Positions 26,640 to 28,680 of a stretch of 28,680 bases of DNA are shown here, in pieces. The DNA is from Chara braunii (Eukaryota; Streptophyta; Charophyceae; Charales; Characeae). Under the pieces are notes generated by a model. The model did no database searches. It saw only the letters and a program-made list of their open reading frames with translations, and was not told where the DNA came from. Location: contig BFEA01000115.1 in assembly GCA_003427395.1 (NCBI GenBank), positions 3,469 through 32,148 of the forward strand, read 5' to 3'. The translations under genes and the position numbers were made by a program. Each line of letters opens with the position of its first letter. Position 1 is the stretch's first letter.

Positions 26640-26830
26640 TTGACACGGACGTGAAAGCCTACTATACCGTGACCACCATGACCTAATCTACAGATTCTCA
26701 AATTTTCAGAATATTATGCAAATTCCTTTGAGCACAAAAAGTAACCAAAGTTGCCTCTTGCAAGTTGCCTACTACGTGGGCGCGGGGAGTAACCCTAAGG
26801 TAGCTAAAGCAATGAGACTAGCGCGCGCGC

Positions 26831-26894
<64 letters not shown>

Positions 26895-26904
26895 AAAAAA
26901 AAAT

Positions 26905-26943
<39 letters not shown>

Positions 26944-27345
26944 AAAAAAAACTTGAATTGGAATATCGGTCAAATTGTGGCAGTGACCTATTTAACATTC
27001 CATATTATTAAAAAAATATATTTAATATTTTCTCCTGGAAAGCTCACATCAAAATCTACGAACACTTTAATTTTCATATTATTTCACTCATTCTTATGAG
27101 CGAGAAAAAATACCGAAGTTGGAGTACCTTTTCCGTTGGCCCACACATGGCTGAGTGACAAAAAGAGAGAATGTGTCGAATTGGGGTGATGATTATTTCA
27201 TAGTCTTAATGATTTTTTAAAAATTCTCGATATTTTTTTCTGGAAATACACAACCTAATTTCTATATTTTTAAATTTTCATATTTTCTGCAAATTCCTCC
27301 AAACGCAAAAAAACACCAAAGTTGTATTTTGCAAAACAACTATTT
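26640..27345 (+). repeat. Dispersed repeat C, further copies, interrupted by GA/A tracts
   Basis: 26680-26765 and 26990-27345 both match 20517-20815. Shared words are AATTTTCA-ATT-TGCAAATTCC, GAGCACAAAAAGTAACCAAA, TTTCCGTTGGCCCACACATG, AGTCTTAATGATTTTTTAAA and TTTCTGGAAATACACAACCT. Between them lie the GA and A tracts at 26833-26951. Confidence 0.75.
26833..26951. repeat. (GA)n and poly-A tracts
   Basis: A GCGCGCGC run, then GA to 26890, poly-A with one T, GA again at 26909-26939 and poly-A to 26951. The 127-codon frame 26716-27099 passes through it and is an artefact. Confidence 0.95.
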
Positions 27346-27464
27346 CGTTGCATTTTCCAGTGTCTTTCTAGCGTTGATTTCCCTGTTTTGAGAAGGCGGG
27401 CCTCAACACGTGGGCCTGAGGACCCTTTCGCAATTCACGTATGAGGGAGGACGTGTCCTCTAGT

Positions 27465-27900
27465 AGTTTTGCTACCGCACCGGTTGTACGCACGATAGTT
27501 GTGGGTAGTCCGTAAAAACGTGGTGGACAGGTCACTCAACATCTTTCAGCCCGTTAGAACTCACTTGTGTGTCGGTCCCCAGCCGCTTAAAATATGCCAC
27601 CTTGACACGACCGACGAAATCTATTATACCGCAGCCTTATGGGTGCGAATTGTGGGACTGGACCCATCAATACGCCTTTTGTGGACCACATTAAAGGGAG
27701 GCCCGATCCCATGATTTTGCTACCATGTTGCTCCTTCGCGCGGTAGGTATAGGTCGCCCGTAAAAACCTGATGGAACGGTCCACCAACAAATTCTCCCCC
27801 CCCCCTCTCCCCCTCCTTATGTGGTGGTCGTCCACCGCCCAAACATGTGACACCTTAACATGAACGCCGAAGCCTATTGACTACTACAGGGGCATGGGGA
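27465..27900 (+). repeat. Dispersed repeat G, two tandem copies of about 250 bp
   Basis: Copy 1 (27465-27710) and copy 2 (27712-27900) share TTTTGCTACC, CGTAAAAAC-TG-TGGA, CC(A/T)CCAAC-type sequence, CCGC-AAA-ATGTG/ATGCC-ACCTTGACAC and CGAA-CTATT. Copy 2 has a CCCCCCCCCC run at about 27798-27807. The related single copy is at 26110-26190, and the TTATACCGCAGCC block links it to 19281-19620. Confidence 0.65.
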
Positions 27901-28606
27901 ACGCAACTTGAACCGCCTTTTTTTTTTTTGTAGGTCAAGGGTGGGGGACTGGGCAGGGTCCGGAGCCTTGTGGCGTTGCTCCCTCTTCATCCCATCTCCT
28001 CTCTGTAGGGTGTTACCTTGGCCCAAACCCATTCTCGACTTCTGGTTGAATGTCGGTTGGTTCGGGGACGGAAGCCCTTGAGGAGGTGTAGGCGCGGGAT
28101 GACGGGTGGTGGCGGTTGCCCTCAGCATGCGTACCCTCGCTCCCTGCCATCTCAACTTTATTCAGACCTTCTTTCCATTAAACCTCAACCTCAGCTCCAT
28201 GCAGAGCTTGTGGTTTGTTTGGGGATTGAGGGTCATGGTAGAGGCTAGGGGCGGGGTGTGTTGCGGGATCCTCCACCCCTCCCAGCTTCGTCTTCGTTTC
28301 CTTTCCAACGGGGACTTCCTTTTCGGACAGATCAGCATTCTTGACACAGTTGAACTGGTCTGAATCGCGGGTTGGAGGACCGTTGGGGAAGGGTTTTGAT
28401 TGTGAACGGGTGGTGTCGGCGGGAGGGGAGGAGACAACGCTTGCACCCTCGTTGCCCCGTTGCTCCCTGAAACCCTGCCTCCCCCTCGAACCTGGGGTGG
28501 GACGAGCCTGTGGCAACAACAGTGGTGACGACTTTGCAATTTCGTATCAATGTACCTGCTCTGATTTGTCGTTGTCTGGGTTGACGACCCCTTTCTCTTT
28601 CAAGTT

Positions 28607-28607
<1 letters not shown>
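27901..28607. other. GC-rich gene-free stretch
   Basis: Frames are open on both strands (28018-28248, 28106-28363, 28162-28539, 28178-28519) and overlap heavily, as expected from composition. No domain or element end recognised. Confidence 0.4.

Positions 28608-28680
<73 letters not shown>
28608..28680. repeat. (GA)n microsatellite at the window edge
   Basis: At least 36 GA repeats running off the end of the window. Confidence 0.97.

Noticed and set aside
26716-27099. 127-codon Arg-Glu-rich gene
   Set aside because: The middle is a GA microsatellite and poly-A; the rest is dispersed repeat C.

Overview
This window looks like non-coding, repeat-dense DNA from a large plant nuclear genome. 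The plant assignment rests mainly on a 56-base U6 snRNA fragment at 12500-12555 that follows the plant form of the U6 3' half. Weaker support comes from a T-rich, intron-like segment with good GT/AG borders. I found no convincing full-length protein gene, no reverse transcriptase or transposase motif, no rRNA, no intact tRNA and no CRISPR array. Most long open frames are read through microsatellites, poly-A tracts or minisatellites.

Layout, left half. 1-92 is a TC/TG microsatellite. 384-812 is a 57-bp minisatellite. 1371-1638 and 2200-2290 are fragments of a short terminal-inverted-repeat (TIR) element, the second lying between the arms of a 120-bp inverted repeat (1999-2476). 3054-3090 carries an almost complete hammerhead ribozyme core at the edge of a long palindrome with an (AT)n centre (3075-3288). 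4007-4700 is a TIR-bounded element that was internally duplicated and expanded by (AT)n. 5194-5635 is one copy of a dispersed element. From 5880 to about 8180 the sequence is built of short perfect hairpins. In the last part (7515-8179) six units share one loop sequence, and the first four have arms that differ between units but still pair. 10378-10910 is a ~175-bp tandem repeat that also carries hairpins. 12500-12635 is the U6 fragment followed by a poly-A tract, and 12658-12970 is a possible two-exon 49-codon frame. An assembly gap lies at 13477-13545.

Layout, right half. 14049-14460 is another hairpin-bearing tandem repeat. 15420-17140 (+) and 20855-22985 (-) are two diverged copies of the 5194-5635 element in opposite orientation. 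They share a decayed coding stretch and a conserved splice-acceptor-like site. Between them lies an 8-bp-TSD (hAT-like) TIR element (19741-20508) that was itself interrupted by a ~520-bp AT-rich TIR element. 23378-23909 is a 52-54-bp minisatellite. 24145-24449 is a run of perfect hairpins. 26251-26538 is an intact copy of the hAT-like element with its right end tandemly duplicated. 26640-27900 is made of further dispersed repeats. 28608-28680 is a GA microsatellite at the window edge.

No genes work together here in any pathway sense. The biology is that of nested mobile elements and structured repeats. The points most worth following are the hammerhead ribozyme in its palindrome, the hairpin arrays whose arms vary in a compensated way around a fixed loop, and the nested insertions dated by target-site duplications.
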